From Bacteroides fluxus YIT 12057 (lineage in GTDB: Bacteria; Bacteroidota; Bacteroidia; Bacteroidales; Bacteroidaceae), in the NCBI RefSeq assembly GCF_000195635.1, contig NZ_GL882666.1, positions 1-45,900 on the forward strand: DNA of 45,900 bases, written 5' to 3'. Positions within the stretch are counted from its first letter, which is position 1. Each line of letters begins with the position of its first letter. Below the pieces are notes generated by a model. That model was given only the letters and a program-made list of their open reading frames with translations. It had not been told where the DNA came from and did not search any database. Shown here in pieces: positions 24,851 to 33,196 of the stretch. The translations under genes were made by a program, and so were the position numbers.

Positions 24851-26422
24851 TTATTTCCCGGCGTGCGGATAGTCTATTGTATAGTGCAGCCCGCGGCTTT
24901 CCTTGCGTTCCATGGCTTGGCGGGTAATCAGATAACCCACATTGATCATGTTGCGCAGTTCGCAGAGTTCGCGTGTGGCCTTGCTGCTTTTGAATAACTT
25001 TTCCGTCTCCTCGTAAAGGATATCCAGTCTGTTCCAGGCACGTGTCAGGCGGGTGTTGCTGCGTACAATGCCCACGTATGCTTCCATGATTTGGTTAACT
25101 TCTTTCATGCTTTGTGTAATCAGCACACGTTCTTCGTTGGAAATCGTGCCTTCATCGTTCCATTCGGGGATATCCTCGTTGAAATCGTAACGTTCCAGTA
25201 CACTCAAGGCATGTTTGGCAGCTGCATCGGCATAAACAACGGCCTCAATCAGCGAATTGGAGGCCAGTCGGTTGCCGCCATGCAGCCCGGTGCAGGAACA
25301 TTCGCCGATGGCATACAGGCGCCGGATGCTGGATTGTCCGTCCAGGTCAACCTTAATGCCGCCGCATAGATAGTGGGCGGCAGGAGCTACCGGAATGTAG
25401 TCTTTTGTGATGTCGATACCGATACTGAGGCATTTCTTGTAGATATTCGGGAAATGTTTCTTGGTCTCTTCAGGGTCTTTGTGGGTTACGTCCAGAAACA
25501 CGTGTTCGTCACCGCGCTGCTTCATTTCATTGTCGATGGCACGTGCCACGATATCACGCGGGGCGAGTGACAGGCGTGAGTCATATTTCTGCATGAACTC
25601 TTTTCCGTCCATGGTGCGCAGTACGCCGCCGTATCCGCGCATGGCTTCGGTGATGAGGAAAGCAGGCCTGTCTCCGGGATGATATAGCGCGGTAGGGTGG
25701 AACTGTATGAATTCCATATCCTTTACGGCGCCTTTGGCACGGTAGACCATGGCGATTCCGTCTCCGGTGGCGACGAGCGGATTGGTAGTGTTACGGTAAA
25801 CGGCTTCACAACCGCCTGTAGCCATGATGGTTACTTTGGAAAGGAAGGTATCTACCTCACCGGTATTTTCATTCAGCACGTAGGCACCGTAGCATTTGAT
25901 GCCCGGTGTGTAGCGGGTCACGATGATGCCCAGATGGTGTTGGGTAATGATTTCCACCGCATAGTGGTCGGTCAGTACCGTGATGTTGGGATGCTGTTTG
26001 ACGGCTTCTATCAAGCTGGTCTGTATTTCTGCTCCTGTATTGTCTTTATGGTGCAGAATCCGGAATTCGGAATGCCCGCCTTCTTTATGCAGGTCAAATT
26101 CTCCATTGTCTTTTTTGTCAAAAGACACTCCCCATTTGATGAGCTCATTGATTTGTCCGGGTGCGTTGCGCACCACTTTCTCTACGGCTTCGCGGTCGCT
26201 TATCCAGTCGCCCGCAACCATAGTGTCCTCAATATGTTTTTCAAAATTATCTACTGTCAGATTGGTGACAGAGGCAATGCCTCCTTGAGCGAAATAGGTG
26301 TTTGCTTCTTCTAAACCAGCCTTGCAGATGAGTGCTACTGTTCCTTTGTGCGCCACTTTCAGCGCAAAACTCATACCGGCAAGTCCGGAGCCGATAACGA
26401 GAAAATCGAACTTTCTTATCAT
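24851..26422 (-). CDS. nadB: L-aspartate oxidase NadB
   Basis: NadB oxidises L-aspartate to iminoaspartate, the substrate of NadA in NAD synthesis. The 523-residue flavoprotein starts MIRKFDFLVIGSGLAGMSFALK (FAD-binding GxGxxG), has the succinate-dehydrogenase-like core (GGHSEFRILHHKDNTGAEIQ, MEFIQFHPTALYHPG, APAAHYLCGGIKVD, TGLHGGNRLASNSL) and the C-terminal helical domain. Length is normal. In anaerobes fumarate can replace oxygen as acceptor. A TAGTTTTG -7 box lies on the minus strand at 26444-26451. It is separated from nadA by 10 kb. Confidence 0.96.
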   Translation of the reverse strand: MIRKFDFLVIGSGLAGMSFALKVAHKGTVALICKAGLEEANTYFAQGGIASVTNLTVDNFEKHIEDTMVAGDWISDREAVEKVVRNAPGQINELIKWGVSFDKKDNGEFDLHKEGGHSEFRILHHKDNTGAEIQTSLIEAVKQHPNITVLTDHYAVEIITQHHLGIIVTRYTPGIKCYGAYVLNENTGEVDTFLSKVTIMATGGCEAVYRNTTNPLVATGDGIAMVYRAKGAVKDMEFIQFHPTALYHPGDRPAFLITEAMRGYGGVLRTMDGKEFMQKYDSRLSLAPRDIVARAIDNEMKQRGDEHVFLDVTHKDPEETKKHFPNIYKKCLSIGIDITKDYIPVAPAAHYLCGGIKVDLDGQSSIRRLYAIGECSCTGLHGGNRLASNSLIEAVVYADAAAKHALSVLERYDFNEDIPEWNDEGTISNEERVLITQSMKEVNQIMEAYVGIVRSNTRLTRAWNRLDILYEETEKLFKSSKATRELCELRNMINVGYLITRQAMERKESRGLHYTIDYPHAGK

Positions 26423-26443
26423 AAGAATGAGTGTTTATGGCTG

Positions 26444-26451
26444 CAAAACTA
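26444..26451 (-). promoter_or_regulatory. -7 box of nadB
   Basis: TAGTTTTG on the minus strand, 22 bp before the nadB ATG. Confidence 0.45.
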
Positions 26452-26530
26452 CAAAATAACTGCATTCCTTGTACTTTCTGCGGGCATTAATTCTTAAAAA
26501 TATCTACCTTAGCGGCAAAAATCAGATAAA

Positions 26531-26923
26531 ATGAATAGAATCTTTCATGCGCGCATTGCTATGGGGCAATATCTGTTCCTCATCTTGATAGGTAGTCTCA
26601 CCGTTTATATGCTTTGGAACAAGCTTCCGCTTCCGGCTGCTCTTTTCATGCTTTGGCTGGTGGTCATTATCGAGAAGCTGATTCATACCACCTATACCGT
26701 AACGCCCGACGGGAAGCTGGTGCTGTTTTTCGGCCGTTTCTCGCGGGGTAAGGAAATTCTGCTGAAAGACATCACTTCCGTGGAGCGTGCTTCTTCCATG
26801 CAGGTAGGGCGGTTTGCGTTGATGCGTTATGTGCTCGTGAAATATGGCGGGGGCAAGTGTGCGGTGCTTCTTCCCGTCAAGGAGGAAGAGTTTATCCGGC
26901 TGCTGGAGGAACGGAGAGGGTGA
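26531..26923 (+). CDS. Small membrane protein with bacterial PH domain
   Basis: The 130-residue product has two transmembrane segments (about residues 11-28 and 33-50) followed by a bacterial PH-like domain (YTVTPDGKLVLFFGRFSRGKEILLKDITSVERASS ... YVLVKYGGGKCAVLLPVKEEEFIRLLEE). Such proteins are widespread and mostly uncharacterised. The ATG at 26531 is preceded by a degenerate -7 (TACCTTAG). It is divergent from nadB and has no operon partner. Confidence 0.82.
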   Translation: MNRIFHARIAMGQYLFLILIGSLTVYMLWNKLPLPAALFMLWLVVIIEKLIHTTYTVTPDGKLVLFFGRFSRGKEILLKDITSVERASSMQVGRFALMRYVLVKYGGGKCAVLLPVKEEEFIRLLEERRG

Positions 26924-26959
26924 GCAATAGGGCGTGTGCCTGCGTATGCCGTTTCTGTT

Positions 26960-27507
26960 TTAATCTGCCGTTATCGGTTTCATGGTCATGGATCCGGTGT
27001 GGCTTTCCGGAGTCGTTTGTATGAACTTTCCCTTTATCTGTTTTTCTGTCTTTGTATATTCGCCTGCGAATGTCAGCGTATAGGTAGCTACAAGCTTGCT
27101 GTAATGCAGTGTTCCTTTTATGATGAGCCGGTGGTAAGGTGCTATACTGATGGTGGAAGCACTGCTGTTCGGTCCTTTGGCTTTTGTCGTTTCGCTGCCA
27201 TATTTTATGGTTGTTCCACTTGACGATGGTTTATTTCCAAACACGTAAGGGGCATTGACGAATACGTCTTCTTCTCCCATCCATGCAAATGCTTCGGGAT
27301 CGTTGCTCTGGAAGGTACTTTCTTGCCATGCGTCTTCGAAGGGGGAGTGTGTGGTGGTAATACTGCCGCTCGAATTGTTTTCCATGATGAAGGGCGGGAG
27401 TTCTACATCATTTCCCCATCTCTAATTTCGTCTTTATCGTAACAGCCGGTTGTGCAGACAATCAGTATGGCGTACAATGCGAGGTGGAATAGTTTCTGTT
27501 GTTTCAT
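26960..27507 (-). pseudogene. Lipoprotein gene interrupted by a frameshift at a G4 tract
   Basis: From ATG 27507 the frame reads MKQQKLFHLALYAILIVCTTGCYDKDEIRDG, a lipoprotein signal with lipobox cysteine, then runs into a stop at 27403. A second frame resumes at the GGGG tract (27414-27417) with NDVELPPFIMENNSS and continues to 26960. One extra G would restore a single lipoprotein of about 180 residues. The C-terminal part (HYSKLVATYTLTF ... KQIKGKFIQ) resembles the end of the neighbouring lipoprotein at 27585 (YYKQLQVTFTATL ... KKISKGKFTQ). A perfect -7 box TATCTTTG (27537-27544) is retained. It could be a real mutation, a sequencing error or slipped-strand variation. Confidence 0.75.
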
Positions 27508-27536
27508 AGCCTTTATTTTTTGTGGGGATGTATATA

Positions 27537-27544
27537 CAAAGATA
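27537..27544 (-). promoter_or_regulatory. -7 box of the frameshifted lipoprotein gene
   Basis: TATCTTTG on the minus strand, 30 bp before the ATG at 27507. Confidence 0.5.
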
Positions 27545-27584
27545 AATAAGTAAAGCTGCGTCATTTTAATGATGGTGCCGGATC

Positions 27585-28523
27585 CTAATCTTCCAGAGAA
27601 TCTTTCACTTCGTGATGTATTTCCGAGCAGCCATAAGGATATCTTTGTGTGAATTTGCCTTTGGATATCTTCTTTGTATCACTGCCGGGTCGCGAAAGAG
27701 TGGCGGTGAATGTCACTTGAAGCTGTTTGTAATAGATGGTTGAAGTGTATATGTTCCATTTCATGCCCACTATGTCCACTTCGAAATGTTTATATCTCAG
27801 TTCGTCTTCTTTGTAGTACTTGCCTTGGTTGATGAAGAATAACTGTTGTTGCCCCACGATTACCTTTCCGTCTTCTATGCGTTCGGGCAGATAGATGCTG
27901 CGTTTCTCCGGGTCTATCCCTTTGAAGATTTCGTCGGAGTGGTCATCGGGTATGAATGCATATTCTGTCCATTCATTGATGAACGGATAGTAGTCGTGCT
28001 TGCCGGTCGTGTTTCCCAGATTTTCATCTTTATAGGTACTCTTGTCGGGTTTCGTTCCGGCTTCTTCCACTCCGTCGCCTTCTTCCACGCTGTATTCAAT
28101 GGACTCTATCCGGTAGAGGTTCTCGCATATTTTCTGATGTATGACAATCTGTTCCTTGTAAAAACCTGCCTTCATCTCAAGATTTATGATGAAGCTGCGT
28201 TCTGTTCCGTCAAAGTTGTCTTCCGTTTCAATGATGAGTGTGTTTTCTTTCTCGCGTTTGATGGTTGCCCAGCCGTAGTCAACGGTTCCCGGTCCTTCTA
28301 ATTGGGTATTACTGCCGATGGGAGGGTAGCCGTTGAGGTCGGTGACGGAAGCGATACGCCAGTCACTGCGTGTCAGGTCTATCTGTAGTGTGGAGGCGTC
28401 ACCTTCCATGGTAGTTTCCTGTATGGGTGAGAGGCGGGGGGCATCGTCTTCGCTGCAGGCTGCCAAGCCGCAAAGGAAGAGAGAGAACAGAAAGATGGAT
28501 TGGAATAGTTTAGTGGTTTTCAT
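27585..28523 (-). CDS. Lipoprotein of unknown function
   Basis: The 312-residue product starts MKTTKLFQSIFLFSLFLCGLAACSEDD, a lipoprotein signal with lipobox LAAC. The following region (TMEGDASTLQIDLTRSDWRIASVTDL) resembles the Ig-like or BACON-type modules common in Bacteroides surface lipoproteins, and the C-terminal half contains predicted beta strands. I do not recognise a named family for the rest. ATG 28523 was chosen over the frame start at 28571 because the signal peptide follows it and a TATCTTTG -7 box lies at 28582-28589. The downstream frameshifted gene looks like a shorter relative. Confidence 0.78.
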   Translation of the reverse strand: MKTTKLFQSIFLFSLFLCGLAACSEDDAPRLSPIQETTMEGDASTLQIDLTRSDWRIASVTDLNGYPPIGSNTQLEGPGTVDYGWATIKREKENTLIIETEDNFDGTERSFIINLEMKAGFYKEQIVIHQKICENLYRIESIEYSVEEGDGVEEAGTKPDKSTYKDENLGNTTGKHDYYPFINEWTEYAFIPDDHSDEIFKGIDPEKRSIYLPERIEDGKVIVGQQQLFFINQGKYYKEDELRYKHFEVDIVGMKWNIYTSTIYYKQLQVTFTATLSRPGSDTKKISKGKFTQRYPYGCSEIHHEVKDSLED

Positions 28524-28581
28524 GTTGATTATTGTTTGATTTATGTCTATTGAATGCGAATTTTCGGCCAATACTGCACGG

Positions 28582-28589
28582 CAAAGATA
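28582..28589 (-). promoter_or_regulatory. -7 box of the 27585-28523 lipoprotein gene
   Basis: TATCTTTG on the minus strand. It lies after the upstream frame start at 28571 would have to be transcribed, supporting ATG 28523 with a leader of about 50 nt. Confidence 0.5.
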
Positions 28590-28696
28590 ATTATTTCCTC
28601 TTTACAATACATTCTCCGAAAGAAAGAACTCTTCTTTTTTGCCGGATAATACGGGTTTTATTAACTTGCGCACAAATTAATAATTACCCAGAAGCT

Positions 28697-30055
28697 ATGA
28701 AATACCAAGTTGCCATTATCGGCGGAGGTCCTGCGGGATATACTGCTGCCGAAGCTGCCGGAAAAGCCGGTCTGAGCGTTGTACTTTTTGAGAAACAGAA
28801 TCTTGGCGGAGTATGCCTGAATGAAGGGTGTATTCCCACCAAGACTTTATTGTATTCTGCCAAGACATACGACGGGGCGCGTCATGCTGCCAAATATGCG
28901 GTCAATGTGCCGGAGGTAACCTTCGATTTGCCCAAGATTATTGCCCGTAAGCAGAAGGTGGTGCGCAAGCTTGTGTTGGGAGTCAAAGGAAAGCTGACTG
29001 CCCATAATGTAGCGATTGTAAGTGGCGAGGCAACGATTATAGACAAGAACCATGTACAGTGTGGTGAAGAAGTCTATGAATGCGACAACTTGCTGCTTTG
29101 TACCGGTTCCGAAACCTTTATCCCGCCTATACCGGGTGTGGATGCCGTGCCTTATTGGACTCATCGGGATGCTTTGGATAATAAGGAGCTTCCCGCTTCG
29201 CTTGCCATTATCGGCGGCGGTGTCATCGGTATGGAGTTCGCCTCTTTCTTCAACAGTCTGGGAGTACAGGTCACGGTCATCGAGATGCTGGATGAAATAT
29301 TGGGTGGTATGGATAAAGAATTGTCCGCCTTGCTTCGTGCCGAATATGCCAAACGGGGAATCAAGTTCATGTTGGGTACGAAAGTCGTTTCGCTTGCCGG
29401 GGCTTCTTCGGAAGACGGTAGCCCGCAAGTGCAGGTGAATTATGAAAATTCCGACGGTCCCGGTTCCGTCGTTGCCGAAAAGCTTTTGATGAGCGTGGGC
29501 CGCCGTCCGGTAATGAAAGGCTTCGGTCTGGAGAATCTGGGCTTGGAAAGGACGGAACGCGGAAATGTCTTTGTCAACGCACAGATGCAGACCTCCGTTC
29601 CCGGAGTATATGCCTGCGGTGACTTGACGGGGTATTCCCTGCTGGCACATACAGCTGTCCGCGAGGCGGAAGTAGCCATACATTCCATCATCGGTAAGAA
29701 GGATGCCATGAGCTACCGTGCCATTCCCGGTGTGGTATATACCAATCCCGAGATAGCCGGGGTGGGGGAGACGGAAGAATCCTTACAGAAGAAGGGCATT
29801 GCCTATCGTGCCGTAAAACTACCGATGGCTTATTCCGGGCGTTTTGTTGCCGAGAATGAAGGTGTAAATGGGGTTTGCAAGTTGTTGCTTGCGGAAGATG
29901 ATACTGTCTTGGGAGCGCATGTTTTGGGTAATCCCGCTTCGGAAATCATCACGCTGGCAGGCATGGCCATCGAGCTGAAACTCACTGCCGGAGAATGGAA
30001 GAAGATTGTCTTTCCGCATCCCACGGTGGGGGAGATATTCAAGGAGGCATTGTAG
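28697..30055 (+). CDS. lpdA: Dihydrolipoyl dehydrogenase
   Basis: The 452-residue flavoprotein reoxidises dihydrolipoamide of 2-oxoacid dehydrogenase complexes or the glycine cleavage system, passing electrons to NAD. It has the FAD site IIGGGPAGYTAAEAA, the redox disulfide C40/C45 in GGVCLNEGCIPTKT, a second GGGVIGMEFASFF dinucleotide site, and the C-terminal dimer-interface His/Glu pair (H441 and E446 in HPTVGEIFKEAL). The frame extends upstream to 28532, but ATG 28697 aligns with the family start. No other complex subunit is adjacent. The next gene starts 18 bp after its stop. Confidence 0.95.
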   Translation: MKYQVAIIGGGPAGYTAAEAAGKAGLSVVLFEKQNLGGVCLNEGCIPTKTLLYSAKTYDGARHAAKYAVNVPEVTFDLPKIIARKQKVVRKLVLGVKGKLTAHNVAIVSGEATIIDKNHVQCGEEVYECDNLLLCTGSETFIPPIPGVDAVPYWTHRDALDNKELPASLAIIGGGVIGMEFASFFNSLGVQVTVIEMLDEILGGMDKELSALLRAEYAKRGIKFMLGTKVVSLAGASSEDGSPQVQVNYENSDGPGSVVAEKLLMSVGRRPVMKGFGLENLGLERTERGNVFVNAQMQTSVPGVYACGDLTGYSLLAHTAVREAEVAIHSIIGKKDAMSYRAIPGVVYTNPEIAGVGETEESLQKKGIAYRAVKLPMAYSGRFVAENEGVNGVCKLLLAEDDTVLGAHVLGNPASEIITLAGMAIELKLTAGEWKKIVFPHPTVGEIFKEAL

Positions 30056-30073
30056 GAAATAAAATAATGGCGT

Positions 30074-30490
30074 ATGAAAACCATAAAACTGTTTACATGC
30101 GATGATGCTTTCCAGGCACATGTCATTCAGGGTGCTTTGGAGAATGAAGGAATTGTTTCTGTCCTGCATAATGAAAACATGTCCAATGTAATGAGGGGGT
30201 ATGGCAGTGAGATTGCAGGAGTGGATGTGTTGGTATATGAAGAGGACTATGACAAGGCGCTTCTCTTGTTGGAACAAAACCGGATGATTCCGGAACAGTC
30301 GAGATACTGCCCGCATTGCGGTTCGGACGAGATTAAGTTTGTGCTGAAGAAGAGCCATCGGGTACGTGCTGTGGTAGCTGCTGCCATTTCGGCATTGTCG
30401 GCCGCACCTCCGGGCACTGAGTATTGGGAGTATGTATGCAGCAAGTGCGGCACTCATTTTGAGAAGCCGGTGCCCAAAGTAACTGAATGA
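30074..30490 (+). CDS. DUF2007 protein with C-terminal zinc ribbon
   Basis: The 138-residue protein starts with a DUF2007-type domain (IKLFTCDDAFQAHVIQGALENEGIVSVLHNENMS ... VDVLVYEEDYDKALLLLEQ). It ends in a zinc ribbon formed by CPHCGS and CSKCGTHF, with a hydrophobic stretch (VVAAAISALSAAPPG) between the cysteine pairs. The domain is annotated as a putative signal-transducing module, with no defined function. It follows lpdA by 18 bp and precedes dacB by 38 bp, so the three may share a transcript. Confidence 0.8.
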   Translation: MKTIKLFTCDDAFQAHVIQGALENEGIVSVLHNENMSNVMRGYGSEIAGVDVLVYEEDYDKALLLLEQNRMIPEQSRYCPHCGSDEIKFVLKKSHRVRAVVAAAISALSAAPPGTEYWEYVCSKCGTHFEKPVPKVTE

Positions 30491-30528
30491 GATCTGTCTA
30501 AAAGTGACTCATAAAGACAAATTTACTT

Positions 30529-31977
30529 ATGAAAAGGATATTGCTGCAATTGTTTCTGTCAGTCTGTTTGCTGTCGTTGTCCGCCCGGAATGCAGACAAT
30601 GCGGACAACCGGACGGGTACACTTTCTTCGCGGCTCGATACATTGATAAAGTATCAGCTTCCTTCAGGTTCCAACGTAGCTATTTCGGTTTATGACCTGA
30701 CCGCCGGAAAGCCCTTGTACAGCTATCAGGCGGACAAGCTTTCCCGTCCCGCTTCCACCATGAAGCTGCTGACGACCATCACGGCCCTTTCCCGTCCCGA
30801 AGCCGACGAGCCGTTCCGTACGGAAGTGTGGTATCAGGGAACCATTGAGCGCGATACCTTGCAGGGGAATATGTATGTGATAGGCGGTTACGACCCGGAG
30901 TTTGATGAAGAGGCATTGGATTCCCTGGTGGCTGCCGTGGCCCGTTTCCCCTTCTCCGTCATCAAAGGCAAGGTGTATGGAGATGTCTCCATGAAAGACT
31001 CCTTGTACTGGGGCAGCGGCTGGTTGTGGGACGATACGCCCTATTCCTTCCAGCCCTACCTCTCGCCGCTGATGCTGAACAAAGGAGTGGTGAAGGTTAC
31101 CGCTACACCCGGCGAGCGGGGCGACAGTGCACGCCTTGAATGCACTCCCGCCTCTTCCTATTATACACTGACGAACAAGACCCGTAGCCGTACCCCTTCT
31201 GCCGGACGCTTCCGTGTGTCGCGCGACTGGCTGGTGAACGGGAACAATATCACCGTGACGGGCAACGTCGATGCCCGCCGTACAGGTACGGTCAATATCT
31301 TTTCTTCGCAAGACTTCTTCATGCATACCTTTATGGAACGGTTGCAGGCACGAGGCATCCGGTGCATTCCGGCGGCAGAAGCGGAAGTCTCTTACCTCTT
31401 CGGCGAGTTCCGGCAAGACAGCCTTTCCGTGCGGATGGCTTCCTATGAAACTTCCGTGCAGGATGTGGTGAAACAGCTGATGAAGGAGAGCGATAACCTC
31501 AATGCCGAAGCCATGCTGTGCCGGTTGGGTGTGCAGAGCAGCGGAAAGAAGCGTGTCTCTGCCGAGGACGGGCTTTCCGCCATCCGCATGCTGATAAAGA
31601 AGCTGGGGCATGACCCCGACCGATATAACCTGGCGGACGGTTGCGGCCTTTCCAATTACAACTACATCTCTCCGGAACTTTTGGTTTCCTTCCTCAGATA
31701 CGCCTACTCGCGTACGGATGTGTTCCAGAAACTGTATAAGGCTTTGCCCATTGGCGGTGTGGACGGCACGTTGGAGTTCCGCATGAAGAAGGGTACCCTC
31801 TCGCACAAGAACGTACATGCCAAGACGGGTTCCTTCACTGCCATCAACTGCCTGGCCGGCTACCTCAAAGCCCGTAACGGGCACGAAATAGCCTTTGCCA
31901 TCATGAACCAGAATGTACTGTCGGGCAGGGAAGCGCGTGCTTTCCAGGATGCGGTGTGTGATGAGGTGATACGTTGA
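30529..31977 (+). CDS. dacB: D-alanyl-D-alanine carboxypeptidase/endopeptidase (PBP4 class)
   Basis: The 482-residue exported protein has a signal peptide (MKRILLQLFLSVCLLSLSA) and the three penicillin-binding motifs in order: SxxK at S76-K79 (PASTMK), SxN in ESDNLNAEAM, and KTG in HAKTGSFTAINCLAGYL. The large insertion between the first two motifs is characteristic of the DacB/PBP4 group (S13 family), which trims peptidoglycan peptides and cleaves cross-links in the periplasm. Length is normal. A repeat-bearing spacer separates it from the convergent AraC gene. Confidence 0.94.
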   Translation: MKRILLQLFLSVCLLSLSARNADNADNRTGTLSSRLDTLIKYQLPSGSNVAISVYDLTAGKPLYSYQADKLSRPASTMKLLTTITALSRPEADEPFRTEVWYQGTIERDTLQGNMYVIGGYDPEFDEEALDSLVAAVARFPFSVIKGKVYGDVSMKDSLYWGSGWLWDDTPYSFQPYLSPLMLNKGVVKVTATPGERGDSARLECTPASSYYTLTNKTRSRTPSAGRFRVSRDWLVNGNNITVTGNVDARRTGTVNIFSSQDFFMHTFMERLQARGIRCIPAAEAEVSYLFGEFRQDSLSVRMASYETSVQDVVKQLMKESDNLNAEAMLCRLGVQSSGKKRVSAEDGLSAIRMLIKKLGHDPDRYNLADGCGLSNYNYISPELLVSFLRYAYSRTDVFQKLYKALPIGGVDGTLEFRMKKGTLSHKNVHAKTGSFTAINCLAGYLKARNGHEIAFAIMNQNVLSGREARAFQDAVCDEVIR

Positions 31978-31986
31978 GGTTTAGTC

Positions 31987-32050
31987 GTCGTAAAGTTGAC
32001 CTTGAGCGTCGTAAAGTTAAGGTTTGGCTTCCTAATGCAGACCTTTACGG
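31987..32050. repeat. 21-bp-spaced repeat cluster (GTCGTAAAGTT)
   Basis: GTCGTAAAGTT occurs at 31987-31997 and 32008-32018, 21 bp apart, and an inverted CTTTAC is at 32043-32048. It resembles the 22-bp arrays elsewhere but is shorter and looser. It lies between convergent dacB and the AraC gene. Confidence 0.5.
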
Positions 32051-32081
32051 AGTGAGCCCCAAGCGTGGGGGCAATCACTCC
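32049..32081 (-). terminator. Hairpin overlapping the end of the AraC gene
   Basis: GGAGTGA pairs with TCACTCC, with an inner GCCCC/GGGGC stem. The stop codon of the AraC gene is within the hairpin. It could serve both convergent genes; no clear T-run follows. Confidence 0.45.
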
Positions 32082-32986
32082 TCTTTCGTATTGCGGTAGC
32101 GTGCCGGAGACATGCCCAGATAGGACTTCACGTATTTTCCGAAGAAAGACTGGTTGGGGAAATCGAACTCCTCTGCAATCTCCTTGATGGACTTGTCCGA
32201 GTGCTTCAGCCGGTACTTGATATGTTCGATGGCACTTTCGTTGATTAGGTCCAGCGGTGTGCGCCCGCACGCCTGCTTGATGACCTTCGAAAAGTGTTTG
32301 GGGCTATAGCAGAGTGCGTCGGCGTAATATCCCACGGAGCGGTGCATGCCGTTGTCCTTGGATAGCATCTCTATGAACTTGCGCAGGATATAGTCGGACT
32401 GTTTGATGCCTTCTTTGGCATCGGTTGCCATTTCGGAAGGGGGCATTTCTTTGTTGAGGTGCCCCAGCATTTCACAGAAGATGGCAGAAAACAAGTATTG
32501 CATCACTTCTTTGTGGTAGTGGTGAGGCTCGTCGTTCATCTTTGCCATAAGCAGTTCCCGGTAGAATTTGAAGATTTCCTTGTCCCCATCCTCCCCGACA
32601 GATTTTATGGGATTGTTGTGGATATGTATGACGGTATTCCATGTGTCCTTCTCCATCCTGACCACGCGTTGCAGGAACTGCGTGGAGAATGCGGCAAGCC
32701 TTATCTTGTGCTTCGGGCTTACCATTGCGTGGCTGATAATGGTATTGGGAAGGCCGAGTAGCAAGTCGCCTGCTTCCAGTTGGTAGGTTTTGTAGTTGAC
32801 GTCCAACTGGATGCAGCCTTCCAGACAGATAGCGATGAGGAAGCATCCCAGTCTTATTGTATCTTCATTGTAGGGGCTTCCCTCCAGACTGTTGATTATG
32901 ACAAAGTCATCATCTACATAGTCAAGGACGTGTTCGCTGCTCTTGAAGTCTGCGATTTCTACGGTTTTTATGTTCCTTTTTTCCAT
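32075..32986 (-). CDS. AraC-family transcriptional regulator
   Basis: The 303-residue protein has an N-terminal cupin-like sensing region (CIQLDVNYKTYQLEAGDLLLGLPNTIISH) and a C-terminal double helix-turn-helix (MHRSVGYYADALCYSPKHFSKVIKQACGRTPLDLI and SIKEIAEEFDFPNQSFFGKYVKSYLGMSPARYR). It is divergent from the RND efflux operon with about 210 bp between the starts, so it probably controls that operon, as such neighbours often do. The ligand is unknown. ATG 32986 is the first start. The -7 box is weak (CAACTTTG). Confidence 0.92.
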   Translation of the reverse strand: MEKRNIKTVEIADFKSSEHVLDYVDDDFVIINSLEGSPYNEDTIRLGCFLIAICLEGCIQLDVNYKTYQLEAGDLLLGLPNTIISHAMVSPKHKIRLAAFSTQFLQRVVRMEKDTWNTVIHIHNNPIKSVGEDGDKEIFKFYRELLMAKMNDEPHHYHKEVMQYLFSAIFCEMLGHLNKEMPPSEMATDAKEGIKQSDYILRKFIEMLSKDNGMHRSVGYYADALCYSPKHFSKVIKQACGRTPLDLINESAIEHIKYRLKHSDKSIKEIAEEFDFPNQSFFGKYVKSYLGMSPARYRNTKEE

Positions 32987-33165
32987 ATTCCTCTTTTTTT
33001 GTTTTGCAAAGTTGAGGAATAATGGGAAATATGGAATGTTCTATTATACTTCTTTCTTGTTCTCTATGTCTTTTTAAAACAATAGGTTAGCCTTAAAAAA
33101 GATAAATGGCGAAAAAAGAACATCCTTGGAGTATAATTGGTCATTATGACGTTGTTCCTTTCTTC

Positions 33166-33173
33166 TACTTTTG
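33166..33173 (+). promoter_or_regulatory. -7 box of the RND efflux operon
   Basis: TACTTTTG. No TTTG at the correct -33 distance, which would fit a promoter needing an activator such as the divergent AraC protein. It lies after the frame start at 33137 and so excludes it. Confidence 0.5.
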
Positions 33174-33196
33174 CCATCGGTTTTAACAAAAAGACA

